Positions 53,949 to 61,659 of a stretch of DNA of 64,000 nucleotides are shown one piece after another. The translations under genes were made by a program, and so were the position numbers. The stretch is taken from NCBI RefSeq assembly GCF_002161805.1, contig NZ_NFIP01000007.1, positions 1 through 64,000 on the forward strand, written 5' to 3'. The DNA is from Collinsella sp. An307. Its GTDB lineage: Bacteria; Actinomycetota; Coriobacteriia; Coriobacteriales; Coriobacteriaceae. How positions within the stretch are numbered: the first letter of the stretch is position 1; the number at the start of each line of letters is the position of its first letter. The notes under the pieces were generated by a model that made no database searches, had not been told where the DNA came from, and was given only the letters and a program-made list of their open reading frames with translations.

Positions 53949-54401
53949 ATGATGAACTCCAACATGATGGTCTACGGTAACCTCGCGCTCGCCTCTGAGG
54001 CGCCCGCTCGCCGTACGGATGTTAAGACTCGCTTTGTTGTTGTCGAGGGCTCGCTGGGGTACGCTCGCCCTGAGCGCCAGGTGGCACATCGTCCGGAGAC
54101 CCGCACGTCGCGCCTCGCGCGCGCCTGCGCTGCCGCTGGTGTTGCCGTCATGTTCCTGATCGTCTTTGTTGCCGGTGTGTCTGCCTTCTCCAACAGGGCA
54201 GACCTTGTCTCGCAAGCCGCATCTGAGGTCGCTTGGACAGAGATGTCTGTCCGTGAAGGCGATTCTCTCTGGACGCTTGCCGAGTCTCATCCTATCGAGG
54301 GTCTCAGCACGCAGGAGACGGCAGACATTATCGAGTCGCACAACTCCTTTGATTCGGTGGTGCTCATCGCCGGGGACACGGTCCTCGTTCCCACTCAGTA
54401 A
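53949..54401 (+). CDS. SOS-induced LysM membrane protein (YneA-like division suppressor)
   Basis: 150 residues: a basic cytoplasmic part, one membrane helix (about 57-80), then a LysM domain at the C-terminus (about 96-149, with REGDSLWTLAE and AGDTVLVP). It is divergent from lexA and controlled by LexA boxes, exactly like B. subtilis YneA, which delays division after DNA damage. The function is inferred from layout and domains; sequence identity to YneA is not evident. GGAGAAGGGA precedes ATG 53949. Confidence 0.85.
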   Translation: MMNSNMMVYGNLALASEAPARRTDVKTRFVVVEGSLGYARPERQVAHRPETRTSRLARACAAAGVAVMFLIVFVAGVSAFSNRADLVSQAASEVAWTEMSVREGDSLWTLAESHPIEGLSTQETADIIESHNSFDSVVLIAGDTVLVPTQ

Positions 54402-54556
54402 TTGTCGGCGCAGGTGAGAGGGCCGCTTCATCTTCTGCTTCGCCGTTTACCACCATACTTACCCTATTCCACATGCACTCAAGATGGATTCACGCGGTCA
54501 CCGTCCCCATCACCCCTCCCCCCTTGCGAATCATGGCGCGGGAGCGCCCCCCGATA

Positions 54557-55426
54557 TTAGAATCCCTGTTCCGCGATGAGCCAACGGGCCAGATCGAGCA
54601 CCCTGATGCCGTCAATCGTGTAGTCGTCGTGTCGTGTCCTCGCGATAAGAATCTTGGGGTAGGCATCTCGTATCGCACGCAGAGGAGCGAGCTCGCGCTC
54701 GAGCGTCTCGGGTGCGTCTACGTTATCGCTCACCTGAATGTAGACCTGCTCCGACCCTCGCTTGACGACGAAGTCGACCTCCTTCTGGTAGAGCTTTCCC
54801 ACGTAGGTCTCGTATCCGCGGCGAATAAGCTCCAAGAACACCGAGTTCTCGTACATGCGGCCCCAATCCATGTTGCGCGTGCCGAGCACCGCGTAGCGCA
54901 TACCCGTGTCGCACACGTAGTGCTTCGCCTGCGTGCTCAGGTACTTCTTGCCCTTGATGTCATAACGCTTGGCCTCGTAGAAGACGAAGGCGTCCCTCAG
55001 GTGCGAGATGTAGCGCCCAACCGTGACGTGGTTGGTCGACACTTTGTTTGCTTCGAGGGTGTTGGCGATGCTGTTCGGCGAGTTAAGGTTTCCGGTGTTG
55101 TCCATCATGTACTCGGCGAGCCGCTCGAGCACCAGCGTGTCGGGCAGACGGAACTTCTGTACGAGATCTCGCGTGAGGATAGTCCTGTAGACGTCCCTGA
55201 TGTAGCCGTATGACTCTGCCATGTCACGATACTCATAGGATCCAGCGAGGCCCCCGCGCTCGATATAGCGGTCCAGCTCTTCGTCGATGGCCCCCTGTTC
55301 GCCGAAGTATGCGCGGAACTCACCGAAACTGAACGGCAGAACATGAATCTCGCGGTGCCTGCCGGTGAAGAGTGTGGCAAGGTCGGAACTCAGAAGGAAC
55401 GCATTCGACCCGGTAAGACGGATGAA
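54557..55426 (-). pseudogene. DUF4143 ATPase, 5'-truncated remnant A
   Basis: The reverse-strand frame runs from TGSNAFLLSSDLATLFTGR through LPFSFGEF to a full C-terminal DUF4143 region (VDFVVKRGSEQVYIQV), about 290 residues. The N-terminal ATPase part with Walker A is missing: homology stops near 55426, and the frame continues upstream only as the antisense of an ACT-domain gene. No ribosome site fits. The family are AAA-like ATPases of unknown role, often found in variable numbers in gut bacteria. Confidence 0.75.
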
Positions 55427-55744
55427 GAGTACTCCCTGGTATGCGCCACCGGCGATGTCCCGCCGAACGTTGTTGAGCGAGACGACAGGTGGAGGGGCTT
55501 CCGCATCCAAGGGATGCTGGACTTCCCTCTCATCGGGATACTGGCCGGCATCGCGGAGACACTGGCGGGGAACGGCATCTCGATCTTTGCCATCTCGACC
55601 TACAACACCGACTACGTTCTGGTGAAGAAGGAGCGCTACCAGAGGGCGCTGGACATTCTCGAGCGCGCGGGATACGAAATCGTCGAGCGACGGCACCGCC
55701 TTCTCCTGGGCAGCGTCTTTGTGGTGCGCCTGCCCCTCACGTAG
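55415..55744 (+). pseudogene. ACT-domain (ACT_7/CASTOR-like) protein, 5'-truncated
   Basis: The frame KTDEEYSLVCA... with the LDFPLIGILAGIAETLA and ISIFAISTYNTDYVLV blocks is the C-terminal ACT domain of the ACT_7 family, which senses amino acids. The N-terminal domain is absent. The frame upstream to 55343 is antisense to DUF4143 remnant A, so translation would start in foreign sequence. The end is normal (TAG). Confidence 0.7.
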
Positions 55745-55784
55745 GAGGACACGGGGGTGTCTCTATATCGTGATGCCCTTTTTG

Positions 55785-56066
55785 ATACGGGGCCACGCGA
55801 GCGAGCGGCATGCCTCCGCGCACCGTGTACTCGGCCCAGCCCTGGTAGCGGTCGCCGCCGGAGCCCTGCATGAACTCGGAAAAGGACAACGGCCGTATTC
55901 GAACCTCGTCCCCGCGGCCTCGGAACTCCGTCATGACGTCATGCGAGGGGAGCTTCGAGTTACCCCCGTCACGCACACGTCGACGTTTCTCATGCGCAGA
56001 AGCCCGTTGAGTCTGTTGAGGTATTGGTCATGCCCGATTTCCACGCGTACCTCATCTTGGTTTCCA
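55785..56066 (-). pseudogene. DUF4143 ATPase, middle-part remnant B (frameshifted)
   Basis: Reverse-strand frames show EIGHDQYLNRLNGLLRMRN then VDVCVTG, and after a one-base loss continue GNSKLPSHDVMTEFRGRGD, LSFSEFMQG and YTVRGGMPLA. The expected TGSNSK codons read ACGGGG-GTAAC, one base short, giving the frameshift. Homology ends near 55785. It differs from remnant A, so it is another gene copy. Confidence 0.65.
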
Positions 56067-56072
56067 AGTCGG

Positions 56073-56118
56073 TTCTATTGAGCAGTTTTGCCGTATGCGG
56101 CATTTCTTCTCAATAGAA
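56073..56118. repeat. Imperfect inverted repeat
   Basis: Arms of 21 bases (17 of 21 paired): outer TTCTATTGAG and CTCAATAGAA are perfect, and an inner GCCG-TATG-CGGC hairpin closes it. It abuts remnant B. It could be an old terminator, a MITE end or a recombination scar. No transposase is nearby. Confidence 0.5.
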
Positions 56119-56261
56119 GTGTCTTGTGCCACAGAGACGCCCGGCTCAAAATGTTGCCACGCTAAACACGTCCCGCTCAAATCACTGCATGCCCCATCTC
56201 CGGCCCTACGACCATTGCCGCCTCCCCGTAAACAGTCACGCAGACCATCACATTGCTCGGC

Positions 56262-56505
56262 CTATCCCCACAACCCCATGTTCGGCATCGCGTACAGCGG
56301 GACGTTCCTCATCCAACCCTGCTCACGGTATCCCGAGAGGCTGAAGCGGACGGACCTTATTTTCGGATGAGCGCCCTTGAACGCCCGGAGGCTCTTGGCG
56401 CGCAGGTTCTCCTTCGCCTTCACCTCGATGGCATAGACGCTGTTCGCGTTCTGCACCAGGAAGTCAATTTCACCCGAGGAGTTCTCGGCCGACCAGTAGT
56501 GACGT
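56262..56505 (-). pseudogene. DUF4143 ATPase, C-terminal remnant C
   Basis: Reverse-strand frame YWSAENSSGEIDFLV then QNANSVYAIEVKAKENLRAK and SLRAFKGAHPKIRS is the DUF4143 nuclease-like C-terminal end of a third gene. It stops at 56262. Upstream it is cut near 56505 where prophage terminase sequence begins. The 56119-56261 stretch between remnants shows no coding sequence I can support. Confidence 0.65.
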
Positions 56506-57772
56506 CTCCGACTTCGTCATCCCGCGCTTCCACCCGGTGCTGGGCGACGTGATGGCCCACGGCCACACGCACTACTGGCTGCCGGGCGGGTGCGGCTCGA
56601 CCAAGAGCTCGTTCATCTCGATAGCAATTGTGCTTCTCATCATCGCGAACCCGAAGGCGAACGCGGTTGTGGTGCGGCGCTTCTCCAACACATTGCGCGA
56701 CTCGGTGTACCAGCAGATACAGTAGGCCATAGAGGTGCTGGGGCTGGAGGGCGTGTTCAGATGCAGGGTTTCTTCCATGGAGATCACCTACACCCCTACC
56801 GGGCAGCGCATCGTGTTCCGCGGGGCGGACGATCCGCTCAAGCTCAAGGGCGTGAAGTTCACCAAGGGCTATTGCAGCGTGGTGTGGTTTGAGGAGCTGG
56901 ACCAGTTCGAGGGTGTGGAGGCTGCTCGCTCCATCCTCAACTCGTTGCGCCGCGCCGGCGACCGCTTCTGGATCTTCTACAGTTATAACCCGCCTAAGAC
57001 GATGTGGTCCTGGGTGAACGTGGAGCGCCTGGAACGTGTGAGGCGTGACGACACCCTTGTGCGCGGTAGCTCTTATCTCGATGTGATCGAGACGCATCCC
57101 GACTGGCTGGGCGCACCCTTTGTCGAGGAGGCCGAGTACCTGCGCGACACGAACGAGCAGGCCTGGCGTTGGGAGTATTTGGGCGAGATCACCGGGACCG
57201 GTGGCGCCATCTTCGACAACGTGCACGAGGCGAAGCTTTCCGACTCTCGCATCCGCACCTTCCAACGTATTCGTAATGGTGTGGACTGGGGCTGGTTCCC
57301 GGATCCGTGGCGGTTCGTGCGCTGTGCCTGGGAGCCTGACGCGCGGCGCCTTCTCATCTTCGAAGAGCATTCCGCGAACAAGATGATGCCGGCGGAGACG
57401 GGCAAGATCGTGGTGGATTCTCTCACCTTCCCAGACGAGCAGGGCGCGGAGGCGTACTTCCACGACCAGATCGTCTATTGCGACGACACGCCTGATAGCA
57501 AGGTTCAGATGAACGTGTGGAGGCGCGAGCTCTGCATCCGCGTGCATGCAGCGCGCAAGGCCAGGATGAGGCGCTTGTCTTACGAGTGGCTGGCAGGGCT
57601 GCGCGAGATCGTGATTGACCCGGAGCGATGCCCCTTGACCTTCTCCGAATTCACCTTGAAGGAGTTCGAGATGGACAAGGAGGGCAACTGGATTGACGAG
57701 ATCCCAGATGGCAACGATCACAGCATCGACGCTGTTCGCTATGCCATGATAGACGACGTATTGCGAGGTTAG
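56501..57772 (+). pseudogene. Phage terminase large subunit with in-frame amber codon
   Basis: PBSX-type terminase. The frame reads FHPVLGDV, a P-loop GGCGSTKSSF and RRFSNTLRDSVYQQIQ, then TAG at 56723-56725, then continues in the same frame with AIEVLGLEGVF, WFEELDQFEG and NPPKTMWSWVN and the nuclease half to 57772. Homologues are expected to have Trp at the stop (TGG to TAG is one change). The first residues are missing at the junction with remnant C. ATG 56777 could give a nuclease-half product only. The P-loop has Cys where Arg is usual. Confidence 0.8.
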
Positions 57773-57775
57773 GAC

Positions 57776-58000
57776 ATGGCTCTTATCGGCGCCCTTCTCA
57801 TCATCTTCGTCATTGTCGGCATCTTTACGCTGTTTGAATTCTTGCGGCTGCTGGCGTGTGCTTTGGTTACCTTGGCTCTTCTCGCCCTTATCGGCGCCCG
57901 AGCCTTCGTGACTAGAGCAGGCGGAAGTGGTCGCCCCAGGCGGTTACGAGCATGTCCCTCACGGCCTTCTCGACCGCCTCTTTGTGCCTCGGCTGGATGA
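57776..58000 (+). CDS. Small hydrophobic ORF after terminase, probably disrupted
   Basis: The frame starts ATG 57776, 3 bases after the terminase stop, and encodes about 45 residues with one or two membrane helices (IGALLIIFVIVGIFTLF). From about 57912 it runs antisense to the reverse-strand gene and becomes Arg/Pro-rich, so only the first part is likely original. No family recognised. Confidence 0.3.
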   Translation: MALIGALLIIFVIVGIFTLFEFLRLLACALVTLALLALIGARAFVTRAGGSGRPRRLRACPSRPSRPPLCASAG

Positions 58001-58634
58001 GGAACATGTAGTAGCGTTGCGAGACCTTCTCGAACTTCAATGACAGGCCTGATGCTCCGGTGAGGTCTTCTCTTCTCAAGAGCTTCTCGAGCTGATCCGT
58101 GTAGAAGGGATCCTTCCGCCTGGCCTTATGCTGGTAATAGACGACCGTGGAGCCTTGGGCGTAATAGGCAGCGAGCTCTTCGGGCAGAACGTACTTGTTC
58201 TCCTTCGGCCTACCCTTGGCGGAAGGCACGACCAAACCGTTGTCTGGATCCACGCAGACGATGTCATTGCTGGCCATTTTACTGAGCGACTTTTCGAACC
58301 ACTCGGCACGGTCATCGATCCTCTTCGCCTTCTTCTTCCCTCTGAAATCAAGGCAGTCGGAGAAGAACGAGGCGCGCAGGATGTCGTCGTCCTCCATGTA
58401 GCTCACTTCTCGGTTTTCTCCATCGACGATCGCCTTGAGACCAAGCCAAAGGCCAGGATCACATGCGCGGTACTTCTCCTGCTTGAGGTAGTCCACGTGG
58501 CGGCCGTCGGTGTTGTGCGTCTCGTCCGGCGTGAGGTACCAGTTGAGCCCGATCGAGAGCCCTGCGGCCTGCAACGCCCTGAGCAGCCCTAGCTTGCTGA
58601 AATCGCCAATGTCGCCTGTGTATCTGTTCTGCAT
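57912..58634 (-). CDS. Prophage cargo protein of unknown function (GDIGD/DPDNG family)
   Basis: 240 residues, intact, on the opposite strand to all phage genes around it, with its own promoter. It opens MQNRYTGDIGDFSKLGLLRAL, has NWYLTPDETHNTDGRH (31-46), VCVDPDNG (127-133) and VVYYQH (164-169), and is hydrophilic without membrane helices. The Asp-rich loops after predicted strands suggest a metal- or nucleotide-dependent enzyme, but I cannot name a family. ATG 58634 begins the conserved-looking part; the frame upstream to 58751 contains the promoter. Location and orientation fit a phage moron, for example a defence or lysogenic-conversion gene. Confidence 0.75.
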   Translation of the reverse strand: MQNRYTGDIGDFSKLGLLRALQAAGLSIGLNWYLTPDETHNTDGRHVDYLKQEKYRACDPGLWLGLKAIVDGENREVSYMEDDDILRASFFSDCLDFRGKKKAKRIDDRAEWFEKSLSKMASNDIVCVDPDNGLVVPSAKGRPKENKYVLPEELAAYYAQGSTVVYYQHKARRKDPFYTDQLEKLLRREDLTGASGLSLKFEKVSQRYYMFLIQPRHKEAVEKAVRDMLVTAWGDHFRLL

Positions 58635-58665
58635 GGTCTTCTTCCTCAGCACTTCTTGTCTCGGT

Positions 58666-58671
58666 ATTATA
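58666..58671 (-). promoter_or_regulatory. Promoter of the prophage cargo gene
   Basis: Reverse-strand TATAAT, a perfect -10, with ATGTCA 17 bases upstream (58689-58694). It predicts a start near 58659, 25 bases before the ATG. Confidence 0.65.
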
Positions 58672-58743
58672 AGGAACAGGGCTTGTTGTGACATGCGCGG
58701 ACACTTCACCATGCCTATTCGCACGGTTGGAGGAGGTTTCCGC

Positions 58744-59205
58744 ATGAGCACTAATGGCCTGGATGAGTATTGGGTGCCGGAGCACGTGAAGGATTACTTG
58801 CGCAAGCTTGGGTTTGTCCTTCCCCTGGATGACATGGAGCCCTGGATACGTATCTGGGATGACTGGATGTCGGCCAGGGGCGAGTTTTACGACTATAGGG
58901 ACAAGGACGGCATGGGGCGCGTGTACGCGGTGCATCGTCGGTCCATTCACCCTGCCATGCGCGTTTGCAAGGAGTGGGGCTCTCTTCTCCTCAACGAGGA
59001 AGTGAAGGTCGACTGCGAGGACCAGAGGGCGACCGACTGGATCAACTCGTTCTTCTCCTCCACCAACTTCATGAACTCGGCGCAGGCAACCGTGGTGCGT
59101 GCCTTCGGCTTGGGCACGGGCGCCTGGGCGTTGTGGATCGACCTGGGCAAGAGGAAGGTTCGCATCCGCCACTATGACGCTCGCATGGTGATCCCGCTCT
59201 CATGA
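58744..59205 (+). pseudogene. Phage portal protein, N-terminal fragment
   Basis: The fragment reads STNGLDEYWVPEHVKDYLRK, RSIHPAMRVCKEWGSLLLNE, FGLGTGAWALWIDL and HYDARMVIPLS and then stops. This matches the N-terminal third of A118/SPP1-type portal proteins, which are normally 400-500 residues. GGAGGAGGT precedes ATG 58744. The sequence breaks at about 59200, where endolysin sequence begins, so the rest was lost by deletion. Confidence 0.75.
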
Positions 59206-59639
59206 AATCTGGTGCGCCCTCCGGCGACGTGTCAGAGCTTGCGGCGAGGGTCATCGCAGGCGATTTCGGCAATGGCGATGCTCGCAGGGCCGCTCTGGGA
59301 AGCCGGTACGACGAGGTCCAGGCGGAGGACAACCGGATCCTCTCAGGCGGCACCTCCGGTGGCTCCTGCGACGTGGACGCGCTCGCGCGCCGCGTCATCG
59401 CTGGCGAGTTCGGGAACGGCGACGAGCGCAAGCGACGCCTGGGGTCCAAGTACTCGGCCGTGCAGAATCGAGTGAACGAGATCCTGGGCGCAACCGGGGC
59501 GAGCTCGACCTCCATGGACGTCGACGCCATGGCCCGCGCGGCGATCCGCGGCGACTACGGCAACGGCGACGAGAGGAAGCGGCGCCTGGGCTCGTACTAC
59601 TCCATCGTGCAGCGGCGCGTGAACGAGATGCTGTCATGA
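59202..59639 (+). pseudogene. Endolysin C-terminal fragment with three CW_7 repeats
   Basis: 145 residues made of three Cpl-7/CW_7 wall-binding repeats, each like VDALARRVIAGEFGNGDERK...LGSKYSAVQNRVNEIL (about 10-47, 57-94, 107-144). No catalytic domain is present; it lies before the portal-lysin junction and has been deleted. The frame has an ATG at 59202 overlapping the portal stop, so a binding-only peptide might still be made. Confidence 0.75.
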
Positions 59640-59968
59640 GGTCGAGGCTGCGGTGGCTCGGCGAGCAGGTCGGGTGGTTCCTCGGTATCTTGGGATGCCT
59701 GCTCCTGATGCTGATCCTGCTACCGCTCATTCCGATCCTCGAGCTCTACGACGATGTGCGTAGGGCATACGAGGACAAGCAACGCGGAAGGCCGCTTGTC
59801 AGCTTGGCAAGCGGCCTTCCGCATCGATGGCTTATAGCAAAGCCAGCCGACACCGGCACAGCTCAAGCACGCTACGTGCAACTTGGTCATCCTCAGGCGC
59901 ACCTTGGTTCAGCGCCGCCCGAGCCGGCACGGATGGCAGGTAGAATGCGACTCGTCGAAAGGAACACC
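59636..59968 (+). other. Small membrane ORF without its own stop, reading into the LytTR gene
   Basis: The frame starts ATG 59636 at the CW_7 stop and encodes one membrane helix (about 12-36) and a charged tail, then crosses the hairpin at 59784-59822 and continues in the same frame into the LytTR gene. The natural end is probably lost. It may be the last lysis-region gene of the prophage. The fused 257-residue reading is possible but unlikely across the hairpin. Confidence 0.4.
59784..59822. terminator. Strong hairpin at the prophage/LytTR border
   Basis: A perfect 15-bp inverted repeat: GCGGAAGGCCGCTTG and CAAGCGGCCTTCCGC with a 9-base loop. No good T-run follows, so it is terminator-like rather than certain. 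Confidence 0.5.
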
Positions 59969-60409
59969 ATGAAGATAACGATCGACGAACGACCGGAATC
60001 GAGCGGCATCGAGGTCGCAATCGTCTGCAGGAAGACGGACCAGCAGGTACTCGACATCGTCGCCAGGCTGCGCATGTTCGACCGCAAGGTCACGGGAAGT
60101 GCGGACGGAGGCACCCACGTGGTGAACGCCGAGGACATCCTCTACGTGGAGTCGGTGGACAAGCGCACGTTCTTCTACACCGAAGGCGCCGTGTTCGAGA
60201 CCGCGCTGCGGCTCTACGAGATGGAGGAGCGCCTGGAGGGATGCGACTTCCTGCGGGTGGCCAAGGGCTGCGTGGTGAACTTCCGCAGGATCGCCTCGCT
60301 GCGCCCGGAGATGAACGGGCGGCTCGTGGCGACCATGGACAACGGCGAGCAGGTCGTCATATCGCGGCAGTACGCGCCGGACGTGCGCCGCAAGCTCGGG
60401 ATGCTGTAA
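59969..60409 (+). CDS. LytTR-domain transcriptional regulator
   Basis: 146 residues with a C-terminal LytTR DNA-binding domain: HVVNAEDILYVESVDKRTFFY and FLRVAKGCVVNFRRI are characteristic. There is no receiver domain, so it is a stand-alone regulator of the LytTR regulatory system type, in which a partner membrane protein holds it inactive. GAAAGGA and a TAGAAT -10 (59941-59946) precede ATG 59969. The DUF3021 gene follows by 22 bases. Confidence 0.9.
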   Translation: MKITIDERPESSGIEVAIVCRKTDQQVLDIVARLRMFDRKVTGSADGGTHVVNAEDILYVESVDKRTFFYTEGAVFETALRLYEMEERLEGCDFLRVAKGCVVNFRRIASLRPEMNGRLVATMDNGEQVVISRQYAPDVRRKLGML

Positions 60410-60431
60410 CGAGACGGGAAAGGAGCCCAAA

Positions 60432-60905
60432 ATGACACGCAAGGACATCATCGACACCGAGGTCCGCACGCCCGCGGAAAACGCCAGGGCCTTCCTGGCA
60501 ACGCTCTGCGTCTCCTTCACGATCATGATGGTCGTGTGCATGGCCCTTGGAACCATATTCGCTGGCGAAGAATCGAAACAGGGTATCATGTACTGCTGGT
60601 CCCTGCTCGGAGCCTGCGTCTGCACGGCGGCGCTGCAGTTCGTCTTCTTCACGCCTACGGTCATCAAGCGCATGGCGTATCCGCTGCGCCTGTTCCTGTT
60701 CGGCATCTGCCTCTACGCCGTGCTGGCTGTGCTCGCCGTGGTGATGCGGTGGTTCCCAGCAGATATGGCCGGAGCTTGGGTTTCGTTCACCATCAGCTAC
60801 CTTGTCGCGCTCGCGGTGGCGACCGCCGCCTACGCGGCCAAGCACAGGCGCGAGGAACGCACTCTCAACGAGAAGCTCAATGAGTATCGGAGGAACAACA
60901 GCTAG
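60432..60905 (+). CDS. DUF3021 family membrane protein, LytTR partner
   Basis: 157 residues with four predicted membrane helices (from about 22, 55, 78 and 108) and a basic C-terminal tail. DUF3021 genes regularly follow LytTR genes, and the membrane partner in such pairs is thought to inhibit the regulator. AAAGGAG precedes the ATG. Its signal and targets are unknown. Confidence 0.85.
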   Translation: MTRKDIIDTEVRTPAENARAFLATLCVSFTIMMVVCMALGTIFAGEESKQGIMYCWSLLGACVCTAALQFVFFTPTVIKRMAYPLRLFLFGICLYAVLAVLAVVMRWFPADMAGAWVSFTISYLVALAVATAAYAAKHRREERTLNEKLNEYRRNNS

Positions 60906-60928
60906 GGCGAATCTAATCTGATGCCCAA

Positions 60929-60970
60929 AGAAGAATGGCCGCCTATCGATGTGATAGACGGCCTTCTTCC
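60929..60970. terminator. Bidirectional terminator
   Basis: GGCCG-C-CTATC-GATGT-GATAG-A-CGGCC, flanked by AAGAAGAA on the left and TTCTTCC on the right. It lies between the DUF3021 gene and the end of the reverse-strand gene and would serve both. Confidence 0.7.
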
Positions 60971-60988
60971 TTGCTATGTGGGCTCGGA

Positions 60989-61300
60989 CTAGCTGAGCGG
61001 CTCGAGCTCGCGGTAGAGCGGGTCTCCGTCGCCCACGAGCACGTCCCACCACCACTGGGGGCTCTCGACTCCTGATGCGCAGAGCATGTCCAGGAGCTTG
61101 GCCCGCGCATCCGGGGGAAGCTGCTCGAAGTCCTTGCGCATGGCGTCGAGCACTGCCTTGCTCGTTGCCATCATGTCGTTGCAGATCTCCTTCTTCTCCT
61201 CGAGCGTGTAGCTCTCGGGCGAGTAGCAACAGAGGTCCGCTCGGAAGTACGCCATGTCCTCGGCCTGGGTGAGTTCGTTCATCCTCGCTTCGTTCATCAT
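60989..61300 (-). CDS. Small acidic protein of unknown function
   Basis: 103 residues, helical and acidic, with two cysteines (DLCCYSPESYTLEEKK) and a Trp-rich PQWWWDVLVGDGD near the end. ATG 61300 (or the next ATG, 61297) has GGGAG upstream; the frame continues to 61504 but that part holds repeats. No family recognised. It converges on the LytTR/DUF3021 pair. Confidence 0.55.
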   Translation of the reverse strand: MMNEARMNELTQAEDMAYFRADLCCYSPESYTLEEKKEICNDMMATSKAVLDAMRKDFEQLPPDARAKLLDMLCASGVESPQWWWDVLVGDGDPLYRELEPLS

Positions 61301-61350
61301 GGTTTTAATCTCCCTTCGGTGCCCCGCGTCGTGAATGGTGGCGCTGGGGT

Positions 61351-61371
61351 GGTACGAATTCCGGTACGAAT
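61351..61371. repeat. Tandem 9-bp direct repeat upstream of the unknown gene
   Basis: GGTACGAAT-TCC-GGTACGAAT: two identical 9-mers with a 12-base period, 50-70 bases before the reverse-strand start at 61300. The layout fits a regulator binding site. Confidence 0.4.
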
Positions 61372-61402
61372 AATCCCGAAAGGAGTGCTTTCTTTCAGAG
61401 CG

Positions 61403-61435
61403 AAGTGGTGTGCCGATTTCTCGAACACACCACTT
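61403..61435. repeat. Perfect inverted repeat
   Basis: AAGTGGTGTG and CACACCACTT, 10 bp each, separated by 13 bases. No T-run follows. It lies in the gene-free stretch 61301-61659, which otherwise holds only repeats and the nrdR promoter. Confidence 0.5.
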
Positions 61436-61529
61436 CTGACCTGCGATTTGTTGTGTTTCGGGTTGGAGTGTGGAATAGTGCTTTGTGCGAAATTTTATTC
61501 CCACTCAGTCATAGCAAGCGGTTGTGCAT

Positions 61530-61557
61530 CGGACGGGGAGGGTCTGATCCCCGTCCG
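61530..61557. terminator. Hairpin upstream of nrdR
   Basis: CGGACGGGGA-GGGTCTGA-TCCCCGTCCG, a perfect 10-bp stem, followed only by TTCCTT. It is terminator-like and insulates nrdR from the accessory region. Confidence 0.45.
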
Positions 61558-61620
61558 TTCCTTGGAGTCGGTTTCAATCTCACAACATATGCGAAAAAAA
61601 CTGGCCAGAACCACAACTCG

Positions 61621-61629
61621 TGGTATGCT
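61621..61629 (+). promoter_or_regulatory. Extended -10 promoter of nrdR
   Basis: TGGTATGCT is an extended -10, giving a start near 61636 and a short leader with GAGGAG before the ATG. Confidence 0.45.
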
Positions 61630-61659
61630 TATCAGGTTTTCACCGAGCGAGGAGACCTG

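Noticed and set aside
54557-55696. Reading the whole 379-codon reverse frame as one intact DUF4143 protein
   Set aside because: The first 90 residues are antisense to a real ACT domain and lack the Walker A region, so the gene is truncated at about 55426.
56723-56725. Programmed readthrough of TAG in terminase
   Set aside because: Kept only as an alternative. The region has several other lesions, so a nonsense mutation is the simpler explanation.
59636-60409. A 257-residue membrane-anchored LytTR fusion protein
   Set aside because: A 15-bp perfect hairpin and a separate ribosome site and -10 lie between the two parts; two units are more likely.
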